Source: Sphingosinicella sp. YJ22 (GTDB lineage Bacteria > Pseudomonadota > Alphaproteobacteria > Sphingomonadales > Sphingomonadaceae). From it: 64,000 bases of DNA. Below the pieces are notes generated by a model that saw nothing but the letters and a program-made list of their open reading frames with translations, had not been told where the DNA came from and did not search any database. Positions 35,085 to 43,301 of this stretch are shown in pieces (the first letter of the stretch is position 1; each line of letters opens with the position of its first letter). The stretch spans positions 19,430 through 83,429 of the forward strand of contig NZ_JAANPA010000008.1 in assembly GCF_011320075.1 (NCBI RefSeq), read 5' to 3'. A program made the position numbers and the translations under genes.

Positions 35085-35736
35085 CGAACCCTCGGGCCTC
35101 ATGCCGGCCGGCGCGGGCGGCACGCCGCCGATTCGGCACAACAGCAGGGAGCATTTCGAAGCATTGTTGGACGCCATGGTCGCGCGCCCGGACGAGCGTT
35201 CGCGCATCGCCGCGCAGATCGAGCGCGACTTCGGCGAGGTGCGCGCGGTGATGGTGCTCGACATGAGCGGCTTCTCGATCACCACCCAATGCCACGGCAT
35301 CGCCTGCTTCCTGCTGATGATTCACCAGCTTCGCGCGGTGGCCAAGCCGGCGGTCGAGATGGCCGGCGGGCTGGTCGTCAAGGCGGAGGCCGACAATCTC
35401 TACTGCATGTTCGAGGACGTCCCCCAGGCGGTCGCCGCCGCGCGCGAGATCAACGCGCGCCTCGAGCAGGTGCCGCCCGTCTATCCGGACAGCCCGCCGA
35501 TCAGCGTCGCGACCGGGATCGGCTACGGCCACATCCTCAACATCGACGAGAAGGACATGTTCGGGGACGAGCTTAACCTCGCGTCGAAGCTCGGCGAGGA
35601 CGTCGCCGAGCCGGGCCAGATTCTGCTCACAGAGGCAGCGAGCGCGCGGGCCCGTGCACTCGGAATCAAAACTCGCGAGTGCGGCCGCGACATGCATGCG
35701 TCGAGCCTCGTCCTCGCCCGGTTCGAGCTGCGCTGA
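35071..35736 (+). CDS. Class III adenylate/guanylate cyclase domain protein, 221 aa
   Basis: A stand-alone soluble cyclase domain. Elements in order are VMVLDMSGFSITTQCHG (first metal Asp, ~61-77), GGLVVKAEADNLYCMFED (adenine-contact Lys and second metal Asp, ~100-117; the usual GD reads AD), GIGYGHILNIDEKDMFGDEL, and LNLASKLGEDVAEPGQILL (~165-183; the transition-state Arg position is Lys). Such ASKLGED variants occur in a recognisable bacterial subgroup; activity is uncertain. No membrane or sensor domain is attached. ATG 35071 lies inside the preceding gene; ATG 35104 is an alternative. Confidence 0.78.
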   Translation: MNPADEPSGLMPAGAGGTPPIRHNSREHFEALLDAMVARPDERSRIAAQIERDFGEVRAVMVLDMSGFSITTQCHGIACFLLMIHQLRAVAKPAVEMAGGLVVKAEADNLYCMFEDVPQAVAAAREINARLEQVPPVYPDSPPISVATGIGYGHILNIDEKDMFGDELNLASKLGEDVAEPGQILLTEAASARARALGIKTRECGRDMHASSLVLARFELR

Positions 35737-35739
35737 GCC

Positions 35740-36876
35740 CTACCAGCCGTTGAAGCGCGGCCAGCGGGCGACGACCGCGCCGTCCTCGACCACCTGATAG
35801 TCGCCGAACTGCGCCGCGGTCGCGCAGGCGTGGTTTGGAAGGATGCGCAGCCGCGTGCCGAAGGGCAGGTCCGGCAATCGCGCGGACGAGCCGTCGCGGA
35901 TGGCGAGGATGCCATGCTCCTGGTTGGCCGAGATCATGACGAGATCGACGAACGGATTGCCTTCGAGGTCGCAGACCAGGCCGTAGCCCTGGTCGACCGC
36001 TTGGCTCGCGGTGCCGCGGTCGCGCGACATCGCCATCCAGCCGGCATCGACCAAAATCCATCCCTTGTCGCGCTGGTGGCCGATGACGGTGGTCAGCACC
36101 GACAGGGCGATCTCGTCCACCGACGCCACGCCGATGCCGGCCATGACCAGATCGAAGAACAGATAGACGCCGGCGCGAACCTCGGTGACGCCGTCGAGCC
36201 CGGTGGCGCTGAGCGCGGTCGGCGTCGAGCCTATGCTGACCACCGGCGCGGCGAAGCCCGCGCCGCGCAATATCGCCGCGCAGGCGACCGCCGAGTCCCG
36301 TTCCTGCGCCGCGGCGCGGACGAGCTCGGCCGGCGTGCGGGCCTCATAGGAACCGCCGGCATGGGTCATGATTCCGCGCAGCTCGGCGCCGTCGGACAAG
36401 GCGCGGGCGATGGCGACGAGGAGGTCGGGCTGGTCGGGCCGGACGCCAGCCCGGTGGCCGTCGCTGTCGATCTCGATCAGCACCGGGATTCGCTCGCGCG
36501 CGTCGCGCGCCGCCGCCGCGACGGCCCCGGCCGCTTCGACATTGTCGGTGACGATGGCGAGGTCGATCCCGCGCCGCCGAAGCGCGATCACCCGGTCGAG
36601 CTTATTGGGCGCTATGCCGACCGCGTAGAGGATGTCGGTAAAGCCGGCTTCGCCAAATCGCTCGGCTTCGAGCAGGGTCGATACGGTGATCGGGCCACCG
36701 TCCCGACCGACCACGCGCCGTGCGACCTCGATGCTCTTGGCGGTCTTGAGATGAGGTCGCTGGCCGACGCGGAGGCCATCGAGCTGAGTCCGCATGCGCG
36801 CGATGTTGCGGTCGAGCTGGGTGCGATCGAGCAGCAGCGCCGGCGTTTCGAGGTCGGTCAGCCGCATGGGCGTCAC
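35740..36876 (-). CDS. D-threonine aldolase / D-serine dehydratase-like PLP enzyme, 378 aa
   Basis: Alanine-racemase-fold PLP enzyme of the DSD1/D-threonine aldolase group. The Schiff-base Lys is in RPHLKTAKSIEVA (~41-53); SIGSTPTA (~215) binds phosphate; the C-terminal metal site is LPNHACATAAQFGDY (HxC, ~349). The start is GTG 36876, whose GTGA overlaps the stop of the upstream lipoprotein gene; ATG 36867 is three codons later and equally possible. Metal-dependent cleavage of D-threonine or dehydration of D-serine is family knowledge; the actual substrate is unknown. It ends close to the convergent cyclase gene. Confidence 0.85.
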   Translation of the reverse strand: MTPMRLTDLETPALLLDRTQLDRNIARMRTQLDGLRVGQRPHLKTAKSIEVARRVVGRDGGPITVSTLLEAERFGEAGFTDILYAVGIAPNKLDRVIALRRRGIDLAIVTDNVEAAGAVAAAARDARERIPVLIEIDSDGHRAGVRPDQPDLLVAIARALSDGAELRGIMTHAGGSYEARTPAELVRAAAQERDSAVACAAILRGAGFAAPVVSIGSTPTALSATGLDGVTEVRAGVYLFFDLVMAGIGVASVDEIALSVLTTVIGHQRDKGWILVDAGWMAMSRDRGTASQAVDQGYGLVCDLEGNPFVDLVMISANQEHGILAIRDGSSARLPDLPFGTRLRILPNHACATAAQFGDYQVVEDGAVVARWPRFNGW

Positions 36877-37331
36877 ATCCCGTTGCGGTAGGCCTTATCC
36901 GACGCGCCTTCCTGGAACATGTTCTCGGTCGGGGTCGCCGGCGGCAGCCCCTCGCAGCGCGGCAGCGAGAGCTGGCCGGCCTGGGCGCAGTCGCGCACCT
37001 GAACGTCGCCATTGGGCGCGATGTAGACGGCGAACATTTTCTCCTCGACGCCGCACTGCGCGACCCACATGCGCATGTTGAGATGTTCCTGCTGATAGCC
37101 GGCATTGTCGACGCGCTGGCAGCGATTGCCGGTGCGGCGGACCGCCCGCATCATCGCCAGCCGCTGCGCATCGGGCGGCAGCTGCAGAAGCTGCTCGTGA
37201 TATTCGTTGAGCATGGTGATGCGCTGCTCGTTCTGCGCATTCGCCTCTTCGGTGGGCAGCTCCGCGTCGCGGCCGTCGGCGCAGGCGGCAAGCGCCAGCA
37301 AGGAGCCGAGAATGATCGTCCGCGCGCGCAT
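36873..37331 (-). CDS. Hypothetical lipoprotein, 152 aa
   Basis: Signal peptide with lipobox ALAAC (MRARTIILGSLLALAACADG). The mature part has a helical segment (NEQRITMLNEYHEQLLQLPP, MMRAVRRTGNRC) and four cysteines besides the lipidated one: NRCQRV, AQCGVEE, VRDCAQ and PRCEGLPP, likely two disulphides. MWVAQCGVEEKMFAVYIAPN reads like a beta strand pair. The ATG at 37331 with GGAGA upstream is chosen; an earlier in-frame start at 37415 would destroy the signal peptide. Its stop overlaps the GTG of the PLP-enzyme gene. Function unknown. Confidence 0.75.
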   Translation of the reverse strand: MRARTIILGSLLALAACADGRDAELPTEEANAQNEQRITMLNEYHEQLLQLPPDAQRLAMMRAVRRTGNRCQRVDNAGYQQEHLNMRMWVAQCGVEEKMFAVYIAPNGDVQVRDCAQAGQLSLPRCEGLPPATPTENMFQEGASDKAYRNGM

Positions 37332-37392
37332 GCAGGTCTCCGTCAATGCCCAAGGCGACAATGCGCGCGGGAGAGCGCGGGTTGCAAGGGCG

Positions 37393-37986
37393 CTAGCGGC
37401 CGATCCAGTCGGCAACCTGCTCGGCGACGTCGTTGGCGGCCTGGTTGAGCGCCGGAGCGACGGCCGCGGTCACCGGCTGAGCCACCGGCACGCGCGATTC
37501 GAAGCGCTGGGTCTGCACCGACTGGGCACCGCGGGCGAGCGCCGCCTCGAAAGTGACCACCACCGACGCCTGGGCCGGGTCGTAGCCGAACTGAATAAGC
37601 TGGCCGGTCAGCGTCGGGCCCTGCACCTCGGTGTAGAGATCGGGGTTGAGGACGAGGCGGCCGGTGCGGCCGGCGATCGTCTCGGCGAGCAGGCGGCGGA
37701 ACAGATCCTTGGGCGGCGCCACCCAGGTCGCGTTCTGGAGATACTGGATCGTGGTCGGATTGACGTAGACCGGGATTCGCGTGGTGCTGAGCGCCTGCGG
37801 CACGCTCGGGGTGAGCACCGCAAGCCCGTCGCCGACGCCGCCGGACCGGGCCGCGCCCGCCGCGGGCGGGTCGTTCGGAGTCAGCGTCAGCAGCTCGCTC
37901 GGCACGTTCCCGCCGCCGAGGCAGCCGGCAAGCGACAGCGCCAGGGCGACGATCACGCCCGCTTTTGCAGAAAGCCGTTCACGCAT
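37393..37986 (-). CDS. ABC-type transport auxiliary lipoprotein of the Mla operon, 197 aa
   Basis: Matches the ABC_trans_aux (PqiC-like) lipoprotein family that accompanies MCE systems. Lipobox SLAGC follows a short signal peptide, then SELLTLTPNDPP, the strand VYVNPTTIQYLQNATWVAPP (~74-93), LLAETIAGRTG and the closing NDVAEQVADWIG. It sits at the 3-prime end of the mlaE-mlaF-mlaD operon; ATG 37986 is 12 bases past the mlaD stop with GAGGGTGA between. It is presumed to sit on the outer membrane or periplasmic face and help the MCE complex move phospholipids. Confidence 0.82.
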   Translation of the reverse strand: MRERLSAKAGVIVALALSLAGCLGGGNVPSELLTLTPNDPPAAGAARSGGVGDGLAVLTPSVPQALSTTRIPVYVNPTTIQYLQNATWVAPPKDLFRRLLAETIAGRTGRLVLNPDLYTEVQGPTLTGQLIQFGYDPAQASVVVTFEAALARGAQSVQTQRFESRVPVAQPVTAAVAPALNQAANDVAEQVADWIGR

Positions 37987-37997
37987 GCTCGTCACCC

Positions 37998-39014
37998 TCA
38001 GTCCGGATTGTAATCGGGCAGCCGCTCGCCGCCCAGGATCCCGCCGACGCCGCGCTGATCGAGCCGCTCCGACACGTTGCGTAGCGATTCCGACGTGGCG
38101 CGCAGGTCGCGGATCAGCGCGCCCACTTCCGGCAACGTCCGCGTCGAGAAGGTCTGGATGCCCGGCCGCGCGTCGTTGACCGCCGCTTCAAGCGCCTGGA
38201 GGGACGCCGAGGCGGACTGGATCGACTGCCTGAGGTCCGCCGTCAGTGCCGGGCCTTCCTGGTTGATCAGCCGGTCGGTCGAAGCGGCGAGCTGGCCCAT
38301 CTGCTCGACCGCAGTTCCGGCCTGGCGCAAGGTGTTGCGGGTTTCGGCCAGGGTCGCGGCGATCTCCGGCCCGCGCTCGCCGAGCGAGCCGGTCAGCTGT
38401 TCGACATTGTCGAGGATCTGGGCGATCGACTGCTGGTTGCGGTCGGAGAAGACCGCGGTCAGCCGTTCGGTCAGCGAGGTCACCCGCTCGAGCAGCTCCG
38501 GAGCGCTGTTGAGGATCGCCGCGAATCCGCCCGGCCGCGGCGGGATCACCGGCACGCCATAGGGGCAGACCGGGCTGGGACCGTCATTGGGACAGGTGAG
38601 CAGGGCGCGCTGGCCCGGTGCGCGCGCCGAATCCGGCAGGGTCAGCTGGATCTCGGAAACGCCGGTGAAGCCGACTCCGGAAATGGTCGCGGTGGTGCCG
38701 TCATTGGCGGACTCACCGTTGGGCAGCCGCGTCGGCGCGAGGACCGGCGTGGTGTCCTTAACCGTGATACGCACCCGAACGAACTGGGGGTTGCGCGGGT
38801 CGAGCTCGATCAGGTCGACCTCGCCCACCGGAACGCCCGAATAGGTGACTCGGCTGCCCTTGTTGAGGCCTTCGACCGACTGCTGGAAGAAGACGTCGTA
38901 GCTCTTGCGGCCGCCTTCCGAGAGCTGGCTCAGCCAGATCATGAACACGACGACGGCGAGAAGGAGGCCGAGCACGACGGCGCCGACCAGGATCTGGTTG
39001 GAACGGGTTTCCAT
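37998..39014 (-). CDS. mlaD: MlaD/MCE-family periplasmic lipid-binding protein, 338 aa
   Basis: One N-terminal membrane anchor (QILVGAVVLGLLLAVVVFMI, ~7-26) followed by a single MCE domain (~38-135: YDVFFQQSVEGLNKGSRVTY, GVPVGEVDLIELDP, VGFTGVSEIQLT). The C-terminal ~170 residues are helical and amphipathic (LLERVTSLTERLTAVF, ILDNVEQLTGSLGERG, TAVEQMGQLAAST), long enough to form the tube seen in MCE assemblies. It binds and passes phospholipid between membranes, fed by MlaE/MlaF. Longer than E. coli MlaD (183) because of the helical tail. Starts 19 bases after mlaF. Confidence 0.9.
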   Translation of the reverse strand: METRSNQILVGAVVLGLLLAVVVFMIWLSQLSEGGRKSYDVFFQQSVEGLNKGSRVTYSGVPVGEVDLIELDPRNPQFVRVRITVKDTTPVLAPTRLPNGESANDGTTATISGVGFTGVSEIQLTLPDSARAPGQRALLTCPNDGPSPVCPYGVPVIPPRPGGFAAILNSAPELLERVTSLTERLTAVFSDRNQQSIAQILDNVEQLTGSLGERGPEIAATLAETRNTLRQAGTAVEQMGQLAASTDRLINQEGPALTADLRQSIQSASASLQALEAAVNDARPGIQTFSTRTLPEVGALIRDLRATSESLRNVSERLDQRGVGGILGGERLPDYNPD

Positions 39015-39033
39015 CAGCCGGTCTTGCCTCGCT

Positions 39034-39870
39034 TCATTGTCCCGGTCTCCTGACGCCCGAATGCTCGGTCACGGCCCGGCCGCGCGGACCGCGGAAATAT
39101 TCCTGGATCCAGGGATGGTCCAGCGCGAGCAACTCGTCGATCGTTCCCACCGCGATCACCTTCCTGTCCGCGAGCACCGCCACTCGGTCGCAGATCGCGT
39201 ACAAAGTGTCGAGATCATGAGTGATCAGAAACACGGTAAGATGGAGTGCGTTGCGCAGGTCGAGGATCAGCTCGTCGAACGCCGCCGCGCCGATCGGGTC
39301 GAGGCCGGCGGTGGGCTCGTCGAGGAACAGCAGGTCGGGGTCGAGCGCGAGGGCGCGGGAGACTCCGGCGCGCTTCTTCATGCCGCCCGACAGCTCCGCC
39401 GGATATTTGGCTCCGGCATCGTCGGCGAGGCCCGACATCGCGATCTTATAGGCCGCGATCTCGTCCATCATATCCTGGTCGAGGCCGGGGAAATATTCGC
39501 GGATCGGCAGCTGGACATTCTCGGCTACGGTCAATGTCGAGAACAGGGCGGCGGCCTGGAACAGCACGCCCCAGCGGCGGCGGATGTTGCGCGCCTCGGT
39601 CTCGTCCTTGCCGATCATCGAGGTGCCGAACACCTTGATCTCGCCCTCGACCGGAGTTTGCAGGCCGATGATCGAGCGCATCAGCACCGACTTGCCGGTG
39701 CCCGAGCCGCCGACCACGCCCAATATCTCGCCGCGGCGGACGTCGAGGTCGAGGCCTTCGTGAACGACCTGCTCGCCGAAGCAGTTCTTGAGATCGCGCA
39801 CGCAGATGACGATGTCGTCATCGGGCTCCCCGACCGGATCGGCCGCCTTGGCGAGATCGGCTTCGGCCAT
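39034..39870 (-). CDS. mlaF: MlaF-type ABC transporter ATPase, 278 aa
   Basis: ATP-binding subunit of the MCE lipid transporter. Walker A GGSGTGKSVLMRSI (~51-64), Q-loop around RWGVLFQAAALFSTLTVAEN, ABC signature AELSGGMKKRAGVSRALA (~152-169), Walker B DLLFLDEPTAGLDPI (~173-187) and the switch His in FLITHDLDTL. The ATG at 39870 (MAEADLAKAADP) lies four bases after the mlaE stop; a GTG at 39882 inside mlaE also keeps frame. The distinctive Met/Lys in GGMKKR is typical of MlaF. Confidence 0.92.
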   Translation of the reverse strand: MAEADLAKAADPVGEPDDDIVICVRDLKNCFGEQVVHEGLDLDVRRGEILGVVGGSGTGKSVLMRSIIGLQTPVEGEIKVFGTSMIGKDETEARNIRRRWGVLFQAAALFSTLTVAENVQLPIREYFPGLDQDMMDEIAAYKIAMSGLADDAGAKYPAELSGGMKKRAGVSRALALDPDLLFLDEPTAGLDPIGAAAFDELILDLRNALHLTVFLITHDLDTLYAICDRVAVLADRKVIAVGTIDELLALDHPWIQEYFRGPRGRAVTEHSGVRRPGQ

Positions 39871-39872
39871 CG

Positions 39873-40985
39873 TCAGATCCACCCGATCGAGCTGAAGAAG
39901 ACCGCGAAGAAGGCGTCGAGAACGATCACCAGGAAGATCGCCTGGACCACCGCGGCGGTGGTCCGGAAGCCGACTTCCTCATTGTTGTTCCTGACCTGCA
40001 TGCCCTGGAAGCAGCCGGACACGGCGATGATGATTCCGAACACCGGCGCCTTGATCAGGCAGATGAAGAGGTCGTTGACCGGAGTCGCCTCGCGCGCGCG
40101 CTGGATGAAGGTGATCGGGGTGATGTCGAGCTGCGCCCAGGCGAGCATCATTCCCCCGAAGATCGCCATGATCGAGGCGTAGAAGGCGAGCAGCGGCATC
40201 GCCAGAACCGTCGCCATCACGCGCGGGAAGACCAAGGCCTCCATCGGCGACACGCCGATCGTGCGCATCGCATCGACCTCCTCGGCGAGCTTCATCGAGC
40301 CCAGCTGGGCGGCGAAGGCGCTGCCCGAGCGGCCGGCAACCATGATCGCGGTCATCAGCACGCCCAATTCGCGGAAGCTGATCCGGCTGACCAGGTTGAT
40401 CGTGTAGAATTCGGCGCCGAACTGGCGGAGCTGCACCGCGCCCTGCTGGGCGATGACGATGCCGACGAGGAAGCTCATCAGGCCGATGATGCCGAGCGCG
40501 TGGACTCCGACGATCTCCAGGCGCTGGACAACCGCGTGCCAGCGCAGCTTGCGCGGCCGCATGATGATCTCGCCGGTGGTGATCAGAAGCGCGCCGAAGA
40601 AGCCGAGCAGGCCGAGCAGGGTTCGGCCCGCCTGGAGGACGGCCTCGCCGATCATCGCGATCACGCGCGAGAAAGGCGGCGGCGCGTCGGGGCGAAGCTT
40701 GGCCGGGCGGTCGGCCGCCGCCGCGACGGTGTCGAGCAGATCGAGCTGCTCCTGGCTCGCGCCGGTCAGCTCGACCTCATGGTCGCGCCGCAGCCGATGG
40801 ATGAACCAGGCGCCGACCGTGTCCATGCGGTCGACCTCGGACAGGTCGACGATCAGGCGCTCGCCGGGCTGAACGTCGACGTCGCGGGTGATGCTTCGGA
40901 TGCGCGCGAGCGTCATGTTTCCGGAGAAGCTCAGGACCCTGGGCTCGCCCGCGGCGACTTGGCTTGGTTCGGCGAGTTCGCTCAT
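39873..40985 (-). CDS. mlaE: STAS-MlaE fusion permease of the MCE lipid transporter, 370 aa
   Basis: Residues ~15-100 are a STAS domain (VLSFSGNMTLARI, RLIVDLSEVDRMDTVGAWFI) equivalent to MlaB, joined to the MlaE permease (~110-370) with FLVGIVIAQQGAVQLRQFGA, ELGVLMTAIMVAGRSGSAFA (~211-230), MKLAEEVDAMRTIGVSPMEA and the final helix FLVIVLDAFFAVFFSSIGW. In E. coli MlaB and MlaE are separate proteins; the fusion is common in alphaproteobacteria. First gene of the four-gene operon; divergent from a HAD-IB gene across 79 bases. Confidence 0.92.
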   Translation of the reverse strand: MSELAEPSQVAAGEPRVLSFSGNMTLARIRSITRDVDVQPGERLIVDLSEVDRMDTVGAWFIHRLRRDHEVELTGASQEQLDLLDTVAAAADRPAKLRPDAPPPFSRVIAMIGEAVLQAGRTLLGLLGFFGALLITTGEIIMRPRKLRWHAVVQRLEIVGVHALGIIGLMSFLVGIVIAQQGAVQLRQFGAEFYTINLVSRISFRELGVLMTAIMVAGRSGSAFAAQLGSMKLAEEVDAMRTIGVSPMEALVFPRVMATVLAMPLLAFYASIMAIFGGMMLAWAQLDITPITFIQRAREATPVNDLFICLIKAPVFGIIIAVSGCFQGMQVRNNNEEVGFRTTAAVVQAIFLVIVLDAFFAVFFSSIGWI

Positions 40986-41064
40986 TCGGGCGCGACCCTG
41001 CGTTAATTCGGGTTTCGCGGCAAGCGGCTAGACAGGGGGCGGGCGTCATGCTTGGCGGCGGGCC

Positions 41065-41742
41065 ATGACCAAGGCCGCGCTCGCCATCTACGACATGGAC
41101 AAGACGGTGACCCGGCGCGCGACCTTCACGCCATTCCTGCTCCATGCGGCGCGGCGGCTGGCGCCGTGGCGGCTGCTGCTGCTTCCCGGGGTGGCGGTGA
41201 CCGGCCTCGGCTATGCCTTGAAGCTCTACGACCGGGCGCGCCTGAAGGAGCTCAACTACCGGCTGCTGATCGGGCACGTCTCACCGGAACGGCTGGAACC
41301 GGTGATCCAGAGTTTTGCGGATGCGCAGGTCCGGACGAACATCCTTCGGGGCGCGCGCGAGCGGCTCGCCGAGGACAGGGCGGCGGGGCGGCGGCTGGTG
41401 ATGGCGACCGCCTCCTACCGGCTCTACGCGGCGGCGATCGCGCAGCGCCTGGGCTTCGACGACGTCATCGGCACCGAACAGGCGCTCGACCGCAAAGGCC
41501 GGGTGCTGGCGCGGATCGACGGCGCCAATTGCTACGGCGCGGCCAAGCACGACATGATCCTCGCCTGGCTGGAGCGCGAAGGGCTGGAGCGCGGCGCGCT
41601 GCACATCCGCTTCTATTCCGACCATGTCTCGGACGCTGTCGTCCATCACTGGGCCGACGAGGCCTTCGCGACCAACGCCCACCAGCGCCTGATCGACGTC
41701 GCCAAGGTCGAGGGCTGGGAAGTGCTCGACTGGCGGGAGTAA
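41065..41742 (+). CDS. HAD-IB family phosphatase, 225 aa
   Basis: SerB-like HAD subfamily IB. Motif I IYDMDKTVTRRATF (Asp10/Asp12, DxDKT), a hydrophobic helix APWRLLLLPGVAVTGLGYAL (~38-57), motif II VMATASYRLYA (~112), substrate region EQALDRKGRVLAR, NCYGAAKHDMI (motif III Lys) and motif IV FYSDHVSDAVVHHW (~178). The group dephosphorylates phosphoserine-like or phospholipid precursors; position next to the Mla operon makes a lipid-related substrate conceivable, but that is only context. The ATG is 79 bases from mlaE on the other strand. Confidence 0.85.
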   Translation: MTKAALAIYDMDKTVTRRATFTPFLLHAARRLAPWRLLLLPGVAVTGLGYALKLYDRARLKELNYRLLIGHVSPERLEPVIQSFADAQVRTNILRGARERLAEDRAAGRRLVMATASYRLYAAAIAQRLGFDDVIGTEQALDRKGRVLARIDGANCYGAAKHDMILAWLEREGLERGALHIRFYSDHVSDAVVHHWADEAFATNAHQRLIDVAKVEGWEVLDWRE

Positions 41743-41743
41743 G

Positions 41744-41878
41744 AATCCTCCCAGTCCGCGCAGCGGATGGGGAGGGGGACCGCCGAAGGCGGTGGAGGGG
41801 CTGGCGCGGAGATTGCCCCTCCACCACTCGCTTCGCGAGCGGTCCCCCTCCCCATCGCCCTCGGCGACAGGGAGGATT
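41744..41878. repeat. Long nested palindromic intergenic element
   Basis: Four nested pairs of arms: AATCCTCCC (41744) with GGGAGGATT (41870); ATGGGGAGGGGGACCGC (41767-41783) with its perfect 17-base complement at 41839-41855; and GGTGGAGGGGC (41791) with GCCCCTCCACC (41815). The whole gap between two convergent genes is palindromic. The sequence type is a dispersed repeat of sphingomonads and other alphaproteobacteria; it could fold as RNA and terminate transcription on both strands. Confidence 0.85.
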
Positions 41879-41882
41879 GAAG

Positions 41883-43196
41883 TCAGACCGCCCCGAGCGC
41901 TTGGTCGAAGTCGGCGATGAGGTCGTCGGGGTCCTCGACGCCGATCGAGATACGGACGAGATTGTCGGTGATTCCGAGCGCCTGCTTGCGCTCGTCGGGC
42001 ACCGACAGGTGGGTCATCGCCGCGGGTGCGCTCGCCAGAGTCTCGGTGCCGCCGAGGCTGACCGCGAGATGGGCGATCTTGAGCGCGTCGAGGAAGGCGA
42101 AGGACTCGCGCTCGCCGCCCTTGAGGTAAAGCGAGAAGGTCGAGCCGGCGCCGGTGCAGTGGCGGCGGTAGATGTCGGCCTGGCGGGCGTCGCCGCCATC
42201 CTCGAGGAAGCCCAGATAGCCGACGCTCTCCACCTTGGCGTGGTCGCGCAGGAAGGCGCAGACCTTGGCGGCATTCTCGCCGGCGCGGGTCATGCGCAGC
42301 TCAAGGGTCTCCAGCGAGCGGAGCAGCATCCAGGCGGTGTTGGGGTCGGTGATCGTGCCGATCGTGTTGCGGAGCATGCGGATCTGGTTGATCAGCCCCT
42401 TCGAGCCGGTGATCCCGCCCGCGACGAGGTCCGAGTGGCCGCCGGCATATTTGGTCAGCGAATAGACCGACAAATCGGCGCCCTGGCGCAGCGGCTGCGC
42501 CCACAAAGGCCCGAGGAAGGTGTTGTCGATCGCGATCGGCGGGCGCTCGTCCTCGCCAAACGCGGCGTCGCGGGCGGCGCGCACCGCCTCGACATCGACG
42601 AGGGCGTTGGTCGGGTTGGCCGGGCTTTCGAGATAGATGAGCGACAGGCGGCCCTGCTGCTTGGCGCGGTCGATCACCGCGGCGATCTCGTCGCCGGTCG
42701 CGCCGGCCGGGAAATCGAGCCAGGTCACTCCGAAGCGGCCGAGGATTCGGCCGATCAGAGTCTCGGTCGCGGCGTAGAGCGGGCCCGAATGGACGATGAC
42801 GTCGCCGGGCTGGACGAAGGCCAGCAGAAGCGTGGCGATCGCCGACATGCCGCTCGAGAAAGTGAGCGCGTCCTCGGCATCTTCCCAGACGCTCAGGCGA
42901 TCCTCGAGGATCTCCTGGTTGGGGCCGTTGAAGCGCGAATAGACGAGGCCCTCGGCGCCACCGGGGCGCTTGCCGGTGACGCCTTCGAAGTGGCGTTTGC
43001 CGGCCGCCGCATTCTCGAACACGAAGGTCGAGGTGAGGAAGATCGGCGGCTTCAGCGAGCCTTCGGACAGGGCCGGGTCGAAGCCGTGGCCCATCATCAG
43101 GGTCGACGGCTTCAGCCGGCGGCCGTTGATCTCGAGAACGTCGCGCTTGGGGCGCCGCCGCGGGGTGGCGCCGGTCAGTTCGGATTCGTCTTCCAT
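41883..43196 (-). CDS. Cys/Met-metabolism PLP-dependent enzyme (cystathionine gamma-synthase family), 437 aa
   Basis: Fold-type I PLP enzyme of the Cys_Met_Meta_PP family. STLMMGHGFDPALSEGSLKPP near the start (part), YSRFNGPNQEILEDRLSVWE (~86-105), LTFSSGMSAIATLLLAF (~110-126), the Schiff-base Lys in SVYSLTKYAGGHSDLVAGG (~236-254) and NTIGTITDPNTAWMLLRSLE. The N-terminal 30-residue basic extension is longer than in E. coli MetB. It may be a cystathionine gamma-synthase, gamma-lyase or methionine gamma-lyase; sequence alone does not decide. Its 228-base upstream region folds into competing hairpins and may be regulatory. Confidence 0.85.
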   Translation of the reverse strand: MEDESELTGATPRRRPKRDVLEINGRRLKPSTLMMGHGFDPALSEGSLKPPIFLTSTFVFENAAAGKRHFEGVTGKRPGGAEGLVYSRFNGPNQEILEDRLSVWEDAEDALTFSSGMSAIATLLLAFVQPGDVIVHSGPLYAATETLIGRILGRFGVTWLDFPAGATGDEIAAVIDRAKQQGRLSLIYLESPANPTNALVDVEAVRAARDAAFGEDERPPIAIDNTFLGPLWAQPLRQGADLSVYSLTKYAGGHSDLVAGGITGSKGLINQIRMLRNTIGTITDPNTAWMLLRSLETLELRMTRAGENAAKVCAFLRDHAKVESVGYLGFLEDGGDARQADIYRRHCTGAGSTFSLYLKGGERESFAFLDALKIAHLAVSLGGTETLASAPAAMTHLSVPDERKQALGITDNLVRISIGVEDPDDLIADFDQALGAV

Positions 43197-43242
43197 GTAA
43201 ATTGCCTCCTATTCAGCCACTCGCATTCGCTGCGTGGAGACC

Positions 43243-43301
43243 GAGCCTGCCGGAGGTCAGGCTCACCGGCCGCATCAGGTCGTGCGGCCCCGGGGGGTGA
43301 G
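43243..43301 (-). promoter_or_regulatory. Structured leader upstream of the Cys/Met PLP-enzyme gene
   Basis: Two perfect hairpins with 7-base stems and 8-base loops lie side by side: GAGCCTG / CAGGCTC (43243-43264) and GGCCGCA / TGCGGCC (43268-43289). In addition CTCACC (43262-43267) can pair with GGTGAG (43296-43301), enclosing the second hairpin and breaking the base of the first. Such mutually exclusive folding is the usual form of a riboswitch or attenuator. It matches no riboswitch consensus I know, and the gene is preceded by a good ribosome site (TAGGAGG). Which strand is transcribed is not certain. Confidence 0.4.
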
